A stretch of DNA of 64,000 nt from Mactromeris polynyma (Eukaryota > Mollusca > Bivalvia > Venerida > Mactridae). The stretch lies in contig JASFXZ010000037.1 in assembly GCA_032209605.1 (NCBI GenBank), positions 806,001-870,000 on the forward strand, written 5' to 3'. Below are positions 47,785 through 58,440 of this stretch, one piece after another. The stretch's first letter is position 1. Each line of letters starts with the position of its first letter. Below the pieces are notes generated by a model. It worked only from the letters and a program-made list of their open reading frames with translations, had not been told where the DNA came from and did not search any database. Position numbers and translations under genes: made by a program.

Positions 47785-48710
47785 GTTTAGGTTACTGTTC
47801 ATTCATTAACCTAAACAAACATGAACAATAATATATCATAGAGTTAAAACATCACTAAACATGCATTAACAAAGAATGAACTCATAATGAATTGATTTGT
47901 ATTTGTTGAAGAAAGATGTTTGTACATCATTTTATTTTTAAACTAGAATGGGTCCATAGGACACAGATGCCCCCACTTGCAGCCTTTGTCACAAAAGCAA
48001 ATGCTATTATTCTGCTCATAGTTTGTGAATGGATATCAAAATTACCAAGTGAACAACTGTACTGATTATGGTGATTAGTCAAGGGCCATAACTTTGCACT
48101 TACTGGACACAGGCAAACACGAAACCCCAGGTGCACAACTATACAGGTTGGTGAACATTCCTGTACAGTTTGGTGAGTGTAGCTGATAATACTGTTGGAG
48201 ATGTGCGCGACACAAAATTGCACGCTCTGTATGCTATATTTTCAATAAAAAGGGCCATAACTTTGCACTTACTGGGCTCACCGAATTATGAATCCCCATA
48301 TGCTGGTGAACATTCCTGCAAAGTTTAATGACTCTGGCTCATATACTTTTGGAGATATGTGCGACACAATATTGCATACTCTCTAGGCTATATTTTAACT
48401 AAGTCAAGGACCATAACTCTGCACTTACTGGGCACAGCCAACCATGAAACACCAGGTGCACAACTTCACATGCTGGTGAAAATTCCTGTAAAGTTTAATG
48501 ACTCTGGCTCATATTGTTTTAGAGATATGAGTGACACAAGATTTTGTGACGGACGGAAGGACGGACGGACAGACAGACGGACAAGGGCAAATCTATATGC
48601 CCCCCTTTTCAGAGTGGGGGCATAAAAAACAATCAGGCTATGTTACAAGTTTTGTCTGTTAGCAATATGGTAAAAATATATTTTTTCGATCAGTGATACA
48701 TTGCAATTCA
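47785..48710 (+). repeat. dispersed repeat family I, split by a family G element
   Basis: The left half (47785-47940) and right half (48628-48710) together match 20865-21100. The break lies between a TATTTTTAA and an AATCAGGCTAT that are adjacent in the uninterrupted copy. Confidence 0.82.
47941..48627 (+). mobile_element. dispersed repeat family G element with tandem core
   Basis: Head AACTAGAATGGGTCCATAGG with ATGCCCCCACTT. Three degenerate units of about 180 bp follow, each with GGGCCATAACTTTGCACTTA, CTGGTGAACATTCCTG, AAGTTTAATGACTCTGGCTC and GGAGATATGTGCGACACAAT. Then come GGACGGA/CAGACGGACAAGGGC repeats and a GAGTGGGGGCATAAAA end, which inverts the ATGCCCCCACT of the head. It is inserted cleanly in a family I copy. 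Confidence 0.82.
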
Positions 48711-50287
48711 CTCATTTTATGTTCAGATGTGCCATGCAGATACAGCTACACAAGAGAACAGACAGTGAACAAACGATTGAATCACAAAACGATGATTAAT
48801 TTATTATGCTAGGGAATCCTTCTTATTTCTGATGACCATAATGAACCTCAATCTTTATTTTGACTAATTTCACATCTGACTAAGTTTAAAATTAGTTCAA
48901 AACATTTTCAATTTCAACACATTTCGTTTTTATATCAAACTTTTATTACACTACAGAAACATTGACCCAATGGAGACAGAAAGTATGTGGCTGAGGGGCA
49001 AGGTGAATCTACACACAATCTCATAAATTTCAATTTTTGCAGCACAAAAGATTTTCTGCGGAGCAAAATCTACTGTTTAAAACCCTATACACTCAGATTA
49101 TCTGCAGAGTTAAATTCTATTTTTAAATCTCAGTAGCAATATGGCGGATTTTCCCTGAATACCGATCCAATGTTTTCCCTTGGCATGGTACATGATTAAG
49201 GAATTAATTGAAATGTATGGGGAGCCCTGAATATCATAAATGAAGATGTACATCTCCTAGTATCTTCCCAATGTGATCAATACTGTATTTATTCCCAAAT
49301 GATCTGTCATTTGTAGGAAACAAAAGGCTGTGATACTGCCAAATATTTTCAATACTATGACATAAATTGAATACCTAGTCTATACTTGATGAGGAAATGG
49401 CCTTAAGGCAGATGATCTTGGTCAGCCAGACTAGTAGACTAATAACATAGACATTAAATCAGGGTTATTTTTAATGACACTGATTCAGAGATATAGCAAA
49501 GATAAAAGCAACTTACTGCAATTTCAGTACTGTATAAGGCCATGCCGTTTTATATTTTTGTTTAGCTTCCGTGTGCGCCTAGGTTTTGAGCTCTTTGAGC
49601 CCAAAAAAACATTTTCGTAAGTTAGACAAATCATCAAGGGAAGTAACTGCTGCATCATATTTACGTATGTTTTTGTAAATATTTTCTTAACTTGCATGTT
49701 TGAAAGTAGTGAGTGAAAACTCTAGTCAACGGGCCTTGTGAATTGAAGGGTAACATTATAAACAGGTCAGATAGTTGTACTAAGATCAGAACAGTTTTAC
49801 ATTTAAAGTGCAGTGAAGACACAAATCACAATAAAAGTCACGAGAATCTTCTTGGGATGTAAGAAAGAATCAAGACATATAAAATAGAGATTTTATGTGA
49901 CTGTAATAAGTGTTTATGTGACACAAATTACATTACAAGACCTATATGGAAACAGTACAAAGGGGATTAGTTTTCAGTCAGCAATCTCTTGATTCTGGAA
50001 ATACTCAATGGATTAGTTTACACTGAAACTGTTTTACGTTCAGCCATTTGCTTGCTCCATAGACAACAGAAGCACAAGCAATGTTTCAGCGGTAATGAAA
50101 TCAGCAGAGTTGTGTTACCATGCAAGCATGTAGTGAAATATCAATCAAGAAATCAACAAGAGCAGTGTACCCCATACAGTACAAGTTTGTTAAATCAACT
50201 CTAATCAAGTGTTTTCCGTCACACCTATACGTTAGTCAGCTACTTGAAATGTTTAAATGTGCGGGCATCTAATGTTTACATATAAGG
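48711..50287. other. PKC intron, nothing recognised
   Basis: No further exon or recurring repeat recognised immediately downstream (in gene direction) of the C1A exon. Confidence 0.45.
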
Positions 50288-50293
50288 ACTTAC

Positions 50294-50376
50294 ATCTGAA
50301 TCTGGTCCCGCATCAGCACCTGGACATTGGAATGACACATACACATGGCATCTCTTATGTACTGCAAAACTGCATA
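50294..50376 (-). CDS. PRKC: Conventional protein kinase C, C1A-end and linker exon (partial gene)
   Basis: An 83-bp minus-strand exon: two bases completing a codon, then 27 residues, [17 protein letters not shown] followed by [10 protein letters not shown]. The spacing C-X4-H-X2-C-X7-C is exactly the second half of a C1 zinc finger. VHKRCH..V.F.CPGAD.GPDSD is the sequence that joins C1A to C1B in classical PKCs; novel PKCs have a different linker. The acceptor is TTTTCAG just right of 50376 and the donor GTAAGT at 50293-50288. It ends in phase 0, matching the phase-0 start of the next exon at 10690-10798. The exon with the first half of C1A and the pseudosubstrate must lie right of this one; I did not find it before 64000. 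Confidence 0.95.
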
Positions 50377-52152
50377 CTGAAAATATACACAATTTACATA
50401 TGTATAAGAAGGAACAATAAACTTGCATAATTACTCTATAGTATAGTCATGTTATTTATTAATTTTTTAACATCACGTTCAGGCTCTACAGCATGTATAC
50501 CCAAAAACTAGAGGAAAACTAGGAATAAAAGTCACAGAAAACTAGGAAAAAATAGGAAGTCAATGATAAAATTAGGAATTATTGAAAGGATATATGTAAC
50601 CATAGCAGTTTTTTCTATTTGATTACCATACTCCAAGACAATTAATTGGATTGTTTAGTTGACAGGTTTTTTGTTTCCACAGACACTTCTATAGGCATCA
50701 CTGAAGCATAGGCAAACCTATGTCAGTTGAGAAGGCTGGACCATGCACCAGTGATACCACTGACTACCAGACCACACTCAGCAAAGAAGCCTGTCATCTA
50801 AACGATATCCTCTCATCTACTTCTGCAAGAAAATCTCCAAAAACACATTAAAAAAAATTTAAGACCTTATCCAATCTGCTGATGAAACAGTAGGAGTACT
50901 TAATGAGCATTTACGGAAAACTCGCAAAAACTAGGAGCACTTTAAAAAAAAAGGGAAAAAACAGGAAAACTGGGAAATACTATAGGAACGCTGGAGAGCT
51001 TGTATAGTCAGTAAAGATGTTGCAGATATGATAAACAACATTATACAAAGGCAGTGCTTAAATTGTTCTAGAATCTTTACAAAAACCATTCACTACCTCA
51101 GCAGCTATTCCAACTTAAAGTCTCAAGACTGAAGAATGCATTTTCTATTTTTTATGACGAAACTATCTCAAAGAAACATTTGCATAATTCGTTATCAAGA
51201 AATTTCACAGGAAGTAATTGCCTGTTTAATGTTTCAACACAAAAAACTGACATAATAATGGTTTGGTTTTTCAGAGTATAAGACTTTGTTCTAGTATGAA
51301 AAAACATCTTCACTGACTTCATCACTCAGAAATAATTATTCATTCAGAAAAATTGCCATGACGATTTCAAACAAGAAAATAATCCAAATTTAAAGCATTC
51401 TCAAAATCAACCATTTCAATAAATATACCAAGATCATCTCACAGACAATGTGTTGTATTTCAAAATGGAAGCATCCCTGAATTCCAATTATTTCATTCAA
51501 TCTTTTGTACACAAGCCAAGATCATCATGCCAATATATCAAACAGAAACAGGAACAGTCTATCAAAGCCTGAACCTATAAGCTATGTCAGTACATCCAAA
51601 TTCTTATATAATGATTTATTGTCTATCATAAACTACAATTACTGCTTCCACAGGATTTATTTCATCAAATAAAGGTAATATTTGTGCCATGAAAGCAACT
51701 GGTGGATGAAGACCAAATAAAGGATCATAACTTTAGCAAAAATATATAATAACAACAATATTTATTTAGTATTCAGCAAATTTACATTGCTTCTAGCCAA
51801 TATTTTGTTCAAGTAAATAAAGGGTCTTTGTCCACTGTGATTGTTAGCTTGAAAAGTCACCACATGTCTAACCACATGTCTATGTGACTGTGATTTGATT
51901 GATTGATTGATAATTAAAAAACTGATAGGCCCAGAAGGATGATGATATTATCAAACACAACACAATGCAAACATTATGTAACCTCCCCTTTAAAAGTACC
52001 AAATTCCATCATTTGATTCTTCATCATTCCAAAGGCAAGCAAAAAAGATGGTAATAACCAACAAAGAATGTAATTGAACAACACAAATATACGAACCAAA
52101 CAATAATTACAGAAATAATTACAGAGAAAACATCTTTACTCAAAGTGTAAGG
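50377..52152. other. PKC intron, nothing recognised
   Basis: Intron upstream (in gene direction) of the C1A exon. There are several AAACTAGGAAAA words at 50510-50570 and 50930-50980, but no defined repeat or exon. Confidence 0.45.
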
Positions 52153-52154
52153 AA

Positions 52155-54098
52155 CAAGAGGGCCAAGATGAAGCAATATTGCTCGCCTTCAAAGAGGGCC
52201 AAGATGAAGCAATATTGCTCGCCTTCAAAGAGGGCCAAGATGAAGCAATATTGCTCGCCTTCAAAGAGGGCCAAGATGAAGCAATATTGCTCCCCTTCAA
52301 CGAGGGCCAAGATGAAGCAATATTGCTCGCCTTCAAAGAGGGCCAAGATGAAGCAATATTGCTCGCCTTCAACGAGGGCCAAGATGAAGTAATATTGCTT
52401 GCCTTCAAAGAGGGCCAAGATGAAGCAATATTGCTTGCCTTCAAAGAGGGCCAAGATGAAGCAATATTGCTCGCCTTCAACGAGGGCCAAGATGAAGCAA
52501 TATTGCTTGCCTTCAAAGAGGGCCAAGATGAAGCAATATTGCTCCCCTTCAACGAGGGCCAAGATGAAGCAATATTGCTTGCCTTCAACGAGGGCCAAGA
52601 TGAAGTAATATTGCTTGCCTTCAACGAGGGCCAAGATGAAGTAATATTGCTCGCCTTCAACGAGGGCCAAGATGAAGCAATATTGCTCGCCTTCAACGAG
52701 GGCCAAGATGAAGCAATATTGCTTGCCTTCAACGAGGGCCAAGATGAAGCAATATTGCTCGCCTTCAAAGAGGGCCAAGATGAAGCAATATTGCTCGCCT
52801 TCAACGAGGGCCAAGATGAAGCAATATTGCTTGCCTTCAACGAGGGCCAAGATGAAGCAATATTGCTCGCCTTCAAAGAGGGCCAAGATGAAGTAATATT
52901 GTTGCCTTCAACGAGGGCCAAGATGAAGTAATATTGCTCGCCTTCAACGAGGGCCAAGATGAAGCAATATTGCTCGCCTTCAACGAGGGCCAAGATGAAG
53001 TAATATTGCTCGCCTTCAACGAGGGCCAAGATGAAGCAATATTGCTCGCCTTCAACGAGGGCCAAGATGAAGTAATATTGCTCGCCTTCAACGAGGGCCA
53101 AGATGAAGTAATATTGCTTGCCTTCAACGAGGGCCAAGATGAAGTAATATTGCCTGCCTTCAACGAGGGCCAAGATGAAGCAATATTGCTCGCCTTCAAC
53201 GAGGGCCAAGATGAAGTAATATTGCTCACCTTCAACGAGGGCCAAGATGAAGCAATATTGCTCGCATTCAACGAGGGCCAAGATGAAGCAATATTGCTCC
53301 CCTTCAAAGAGGGCCAAGATGAAGCAATATTGCTCCCCTTCAAAGAGGGCCAAGATGAAGCAATATTGCTCCCCTTCAAAGAGGGCCAAGATGAAGCAAT
53401 ATTGCTCCCCTTCAAAGAGGGCCAAGATGAAGCAATATTGCTCCCCTTCAAAGAGGGCCAAGATGAAGCAATATTGCTCCCCTTCAAAGAGGGCCAAGAT
53501 GAAGCAATATTGCTCGCCTTCAAAGAGGGCCAAGATGAAGCAATATTGCTCCCCTTCAAAGAGGGCCAAGATGAAGCAATATTGCTCCCCTTCAAAGAGG
53601 GCCAAGATGAAGCAATATTGCTCCCCTTCAAAGAGGGCCAAGATGAAGCAATATTGCTCCCCTTCAAAGAGGGCCAAGATGAAGCAACATTGCTCCCCTT
53701 CAACGAGGGCCAAGATGAAGCAATATTGCTCGCCTTCAACGAGGGCCAAGATGAAGCAATATTGCTCCCCTTCAAAGAGGGCCAAGATGAAGCAATATAT
53801 TGCTCGCCTTCAACGAGGGCCAAGATGAAGTAATATTGCTTGCCTTCAAAGAGGGCCAAGATGAAGTAATATTGCTCGCCTTCAACGAGGGCCAAGATGA
53901 AGCAATATTGCTCGCCTTCAACGAGGGCCAAGATGAAGCAATATTGCTCCCCTTCAAAGAGGGCCAAGATGAAGCAATATTGCTCCCCTTCAAAGAGGGC
54001 CAAGATGAAGCAATATTGCTCCCCTTCAAAGAGGGCCAAGATGAAGCAATATTGCTCCCCTTCAACGAGGGCCAAGATGAAGCAATATTGCTCGCCTT
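52155..54098. repeat. 36-bp tandem array, about 54 units
   Basis: Unit GGCCAAGATGAAGCAATATT GCTCGCCTTCAAAGAG, 36 bp. The variable sites are AAAGAG or AACGAG, GCAATATT or GTAATATT, and GCTCGCC, GCTCCCC or GCTTGCC. Indels occur at about 52900 and 53800. Because 36 is a multiple of three, four of six frames stay open (up to 549 codons on the minus strand). These are by-products: there are no splice sites, signals or non-repeat domain, and both strands are equally open. The unit holds the palindrome GCAATATTGC, which becomes AAGCAATATTGCTT in some units. The array start ACAAGAGGGCCAAGATG resembles the head of dispersed mollusc repeats. Confidence 0.95.
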
Positions 54099-54520
54099 CC
54101 ACAAGTTAAACAAGAAGAAACAGTAGAAATGTTGCCTTAAAGCTGCCTCCTTGGTAACAAACATACAAGCATCATTATTTAATAAGAGTAAAATGTAGGC
54201 ATTATTGAGTATTCACATTGTTTCTGTAATATAACCCAAAACAATGACCAAATATTTTAACTTAGATGACCCAAACTTCACCTAGATTTGTTTATGACCA
54301 AGATTCACTGTTTGTAAAAGAGCTAAGCCTATACATAGTGTTCACAAGATGTCTTTAGGTAGTTTGGGATGATTGACCAAGGTTTTCCAAAGATAAATGA
54401 TGCTTACACTTTTATTATATTCATATGTCTTTTCTACGCTTTTCTGACATTTGACCGTGTGACCCAATTGTTCATACAACTTGATCTGACAGGGGTAACA
54501 CATACATCTCCTAGATTATA
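54099..54520. other. intronic DNA, nothing recognised
   Basis: No exon or recurring repeat recognised. Confidence 0.4.
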
Positions 54521-54522
54521 CG

Positions 54523-54775
54523 AGCGCTGCTATGAGATTTTACAACCTCTTCTGTAAGTGACCTCATTTCAAGAAACTGCAACATGTGATGTCACTTTTT
54601 GCAAGCAGGAAACAATATTTACTCCATTAAGGTCATTTCGTCTTCATATTGCCTAAATGGGGCAAATATTGCTTACTGTCAATACACGGTGACAACACCT
54701 GTGACTTTATCTGGACTAACTTCACTTAAAGAAGAGGTTAAAAATCCTACAGCAGCACTCATATAGAAATAAAGA
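54523..54775 (+). repeat. dispersed repeat family J, copy 2
   Basis: Direct counterpart of 46190-46445, in the same orientation and 8.3 kb away. Confidence 0.8.
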
Positions 54776-55302
54776 TTCTGAAGAAATTTCACAAAGATAA
54801 GATGAAAATTAAATTAGCTTCATTTGTGTATTGACCTCATGGTGACCTTGCTTCTGCCACAAAATGACCTATATTAAAACTTGACCTGGATTTCATATGA
54901 AATATCTTTCTAAGCAAGATTTACAATGATCATTAAAAATGATTGAATATTGTTAAATGGATTTATCAGATCTAAATGACCTTTTGTAGATGCAAAACAA
55001 CCTAGATTTCATGGAGACAACCAATCTGAGTGAGTTTCTCTATCATTGAATGAGAATAATTCTGTAAAGGTCTGCACAGAGACTCATTAAAGTGACCTTA
55101 TACCAGGTATAGCGTAATATCCTTATTATGTATAAGCCAAAAAAGTTCAATGGCAATTATCACTAATCAAGAGCAATGGCAATTGACAGCATGACTACAC
55201 CAATACACTAATGTGACATAAATCACATTGGTACATATAAATATAGGAGATTAAATGATATTCTAACAATGACCTGTGAAAATGACCACAGCATTTGTTT
55301 CT
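54776..55302. other. intronic DNA with scattered TGACCT words
   Basis: Repeated TGACCTNNAT/TGACCTTG words hint at a decayed tandem-core repeat. No boundaries could be fixed. Confidence 0.4.
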
Positions 55303-55445
55303 GCCCTGCGTTCAGTAAAGGTTTTTTCGGCTCATGTTTCATAACATTTTGCAATTTGGTTCCCTGTGTGCAGTCAATGTGATACGGTGGGCCAGGGTTA
55401 CAATATACAACAATCGCGACTGTTAGCCATAACTGAACGCAGGGC
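55303..55445. mobile_element. 143-bp MITE with perfect 14-bp TIRs
   Basis: Starts GCCCTGCGTTCAGT and ends ACTGAACGCAGGGC, a perfect inverted pair. No coding capacity. No clear target duplication was found. It abuts family D sequence on its right. Confidence 0.85.
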
Positions 55446-55650
55446 TCAGGTATAGTGCTGTTAGGTTGACTGCGAGCAGGCGTGTGATCGTTCAGGACCG
55501 ATACATTTAGGTAAGGAAATGCTCAGAAATGCTGCCCTTTCTCTGTCAAGCTTACTGAAAAAGACGAACATTTCAATACACCTATTTTGAAATGTACTGG
55601 TCCAGATTATAATATATTCATACTTTCGTGTTTAAGAAAATCGCACCATA
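55446..55650 (+). repeat. dispersed repeat family D, copy 1
   Basis: Matches 60392-60606 in inverse orientation. Shared blocks are AATGCTGTTAG-like, TTCAGGACCGAT, TTAGGTAAGGAAATGCTC, AACATTTCAATAC and CTATTTTGAAATGTA, then AATATATTCATA. Confidence 0.82.
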
Positions 55651-56149
55651 ATTAGGGTAAAAAATCTCAGACTAAAATCTTTATAAATTATTCCTTCTAA
55701 AGTTTAAACATTTAAGTAATTTTAACCATTCTGATTCGACTCATCCATCACTACATTGTATTTCACAATTTAACATTTGTATATATAACAATTTGCCTCT
55801 AGCTAGACAAACCTCTGCCGACACAGGTTTTTACATTTTCCTTAGATTATATTAATCAAAATCAAACATAAATAACTGAAAACAGAACAGACATATGAAG
55901 GGTTTATAGAAATAGAAGACTGGTGGTGCCACACTATTGTAACTGAATGTTTGGTACAGGAGTCATTACAATAGTGATGCACAGAACCCTAGAAATATTT
56001 ACATACCGTATTCATTATTTAAAAGATAAGAACAGGAAGTATATCACTAGGACCTATCAAGAAGCCTACAACAGTAAGATTGAATGCTGACTTGTATTCC
56101 AAACAATAACTCATAACCATCATGAAAAAGAGTTTTACTATCATAATAT

Positions 56150-56690
56150 CCATGGTTCATACAGAACTGCCCGAAAAAATAAAGTACTTTTCAAGGAATT
56201 TTCAAGCACTTTTTCCCAATTTTCAAGTACTAGAAATGTTAATTTTTTCGGTATAGCTAGAAAAGAAGGGATCAAGTGTAATTTTCAAGTTTAAACCCTC
56301 CCCCCCCCCATCACTGCAGCAAAGATAACAAATTACACAATTAGAGAATTACTTTAAGAGGGTTAAGAGGACATAAAGCTCATCAAGTACCTTACTGTAC
56401 TAACATACTATAGGCCCTATATACATATAGGCCTTGTCGAAGATAGCTATTGTCATTTTTTCATCATTGTTAGTCTGCTTGTTATTTTTTATTCCTTTGT
56501 CCATTTGCAGCAGAAGGATTCAAGGGCAATTTACAAAACAAAATGTTAGATATTTTCAAAATTCAAGTACTTTTCAAAGAGTTTTGCCTGTTACAAATTC
56601 AAGTAGTTTTCAAGGAGTATATAGGCATCAAATTCAAGGACTTTTCAAGACTGTGAGAACCTTGATATCTAATCAAAAAGTTGCAGAAAA
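56150..56690. repeat. TTTTCAAG-rich dispersed repeat, copy 1
   Basis: CATACAGAACTGCCCGAAAA followed by many ACTTTTCAAG/TTCAAGTAC words, again at 56560-56650. The start matches 61910-62000. A run of ten C lies at about 56299-56308. Confidence 0.65.
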
Positions 56691-57173
56691 TTATTTTCAA
56701 TTACTGTTGAATAATTCAAGTCTCACCGACACAAGCATGAATCTGTGATGAAGAAGTTATCAGGAAAAGGTGCAATTTTTGACACATACATTCATATGAT
56801 TTACTTTTGAAGATTTCAATGTTGCCAAGCGATGGAGATATTGTTCTCTCTGGAATCAACAATCCAAGTAGAACATTTATCAGCTGCCAACAAGGACTGA
56901 AAGAAGACATCAAGTAATTCCCATCGAATCATGTAAAGTTTTACAACAGGAAAGGCATGACTTAAATCTTAGACAACAACTTTAGTAACATACATGGTTG
57001 ATGTGCTTAGATATGCAAGCCCAGAATAACTGATGACATTTACATCCAGGACTAAATGAGAACTTACGTTCTACAAGTAGTATTACAGTATACACTGCCC
57101 ATAACGACACCTGTTTATGATGAATCATAATGTCAACCTGCCTTATCCCACATGAACAGGCTGTTAATTAATA
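56691..57173. other. intronic DNA with a half-repeat near 57075
   Basis: AGTATTACAGTATACACTGC then CATAACGACACCTG (57080-57115) is the inverse of a block at 57985-58012, which lies on the other side of the hAT-like element. Otherwise nothing recognised. Confidence 0.5.
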
Positions 57174-57181
57174 CTTACAAC

Positions 57182-57653
57182 TAGTGATGTCAACGAATGG
57201 CAATTTTGGTATTGGAATATTCGGTCAACCTTCTGATCGACTATTGGAATATTCGAACATTCGACCTTCTTATTTAATAATAGTACATTTGAATTTCAAA
57301 GTTTAACTTTATGCTTATCAATTTTGTGTTTTAAACTGATAACTTCAGTTGTAAAAATCCCCATGATTGCTAAATTTTCAGGGCCTAAGTGTCATCACCA
57401 GAGTGTTTTATCTTTCTTGCCCCCAAATATACAACATGACATGTCAAATTTACACCTGTAGATATCATTTTTACGCATAAAATGTCATTCAATGCGATTA
57501 TGCCCATCATTGAAATTTAATACACACTTGCATTCAGTTTTTATATTGAAAATATATAATTTATCAAATATTATTCAAATGCCAAATCAGTATTCGAATA
57601 ATCGGATGTATATAACCAATATTCGAATATCTGAATATTCGTCAGCATCCCTA
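57182..57653. mobile_element. hAT-like MITE
   Basis: Starts TAGTGATGTCAACGAAT and ends ATTCGTCAGCATCCCTA, imperfect inverted ends. It is flanked by CTTACAAC (57174-57181) and CTAACAAC (57654-57661), an 8-bp target duplication with one mismatch, as expected for hAT. GAATATTCGAA-type palindromes are concentrated near both ends. It is 472 bp with no transposase. Confidence 0.85.
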
Positions 57654-58147
57654 CTAACAACTCAAATTTAAGCATGCCATCAAAAACCCACGAAGTAGTC
57701 TTTCTTAAGACATGTACACTAAAATATAAACACACCTAGGTTCTCCCAAGTAATTTAAATGATGATGAAGTTGAAAAGTGTTTTGAAGAAATAACAAGTT
57801 CGTTAACATGTATTTTGTCGTCCTGTTGAAGATAATTAAAATTCCATGCTATGCTGTACAGCAGTATACATCAGTAGTCATCTTGCACACATTCTGTTAA
57901 ATATTCAATGGAGAATGAAAGCTGCGACATCTGACAACCTGCGACATCTGACAACCTGCATTATCCGACATGTCGGCACCGGTGTGTGTCGTTACGGGCA
58001 GGTTATACTGTAGTACATGTACATATAGGATATTTTAAGTTTCTACCATTTTTCCAGTCCTCACCGAGTCAGTGTTAGCATTCCTAGATTCAACTACTGT
58101 CATTTCAGGGTTTTTTTAACAAAATTTTATATCTGCCATTATTTAAC

Positions 58148-58440
58148 AAGAAATATCTTCAAAAAAGATGGTCGGCACAATTTGAAGGTTAAGTTTTGTT
58201 GTGCAACATAAAAAATGCTGTGATGTTACAATTGCTGGTCACTCCAGGTCCAAAATGGATTTCAGACATTTCAGATTTCAGTGGAGTTCGGTAAGGTAAC
58301 ATACCCCTTATCGAAAGGTTTACCAATCCGTGTCAATGTTGCAAACGTTGTTCGATTGAACAGAAATTGCCTTGGTGGTTAACATAAGATTTGATTGGTT
58401 CATAATTATGCAAATAGCAAAACCTTGTTAGTAAAAAAAA
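58148..58440 (+). repeat. dispersed repeat family B, copy 8
   Basis: Plus-strand copy from AACAAGAAATATCTTCAAAA to TTATGCAAATAGCAAAACCT, with the usual internal blocks. The GCGCCG tail is missing and replaced by an A run. Confidence 0.92.

Noticed and set aside
52136..54164. Long open frames of up to 549 codons made of 12-residue repeats on both strands
   Set aside because: They follow from a 36-bp tandem unit lacking stops. Four frames are open at once, strands are equivalent, and no non-repeat domain, start context or splice site is seen.
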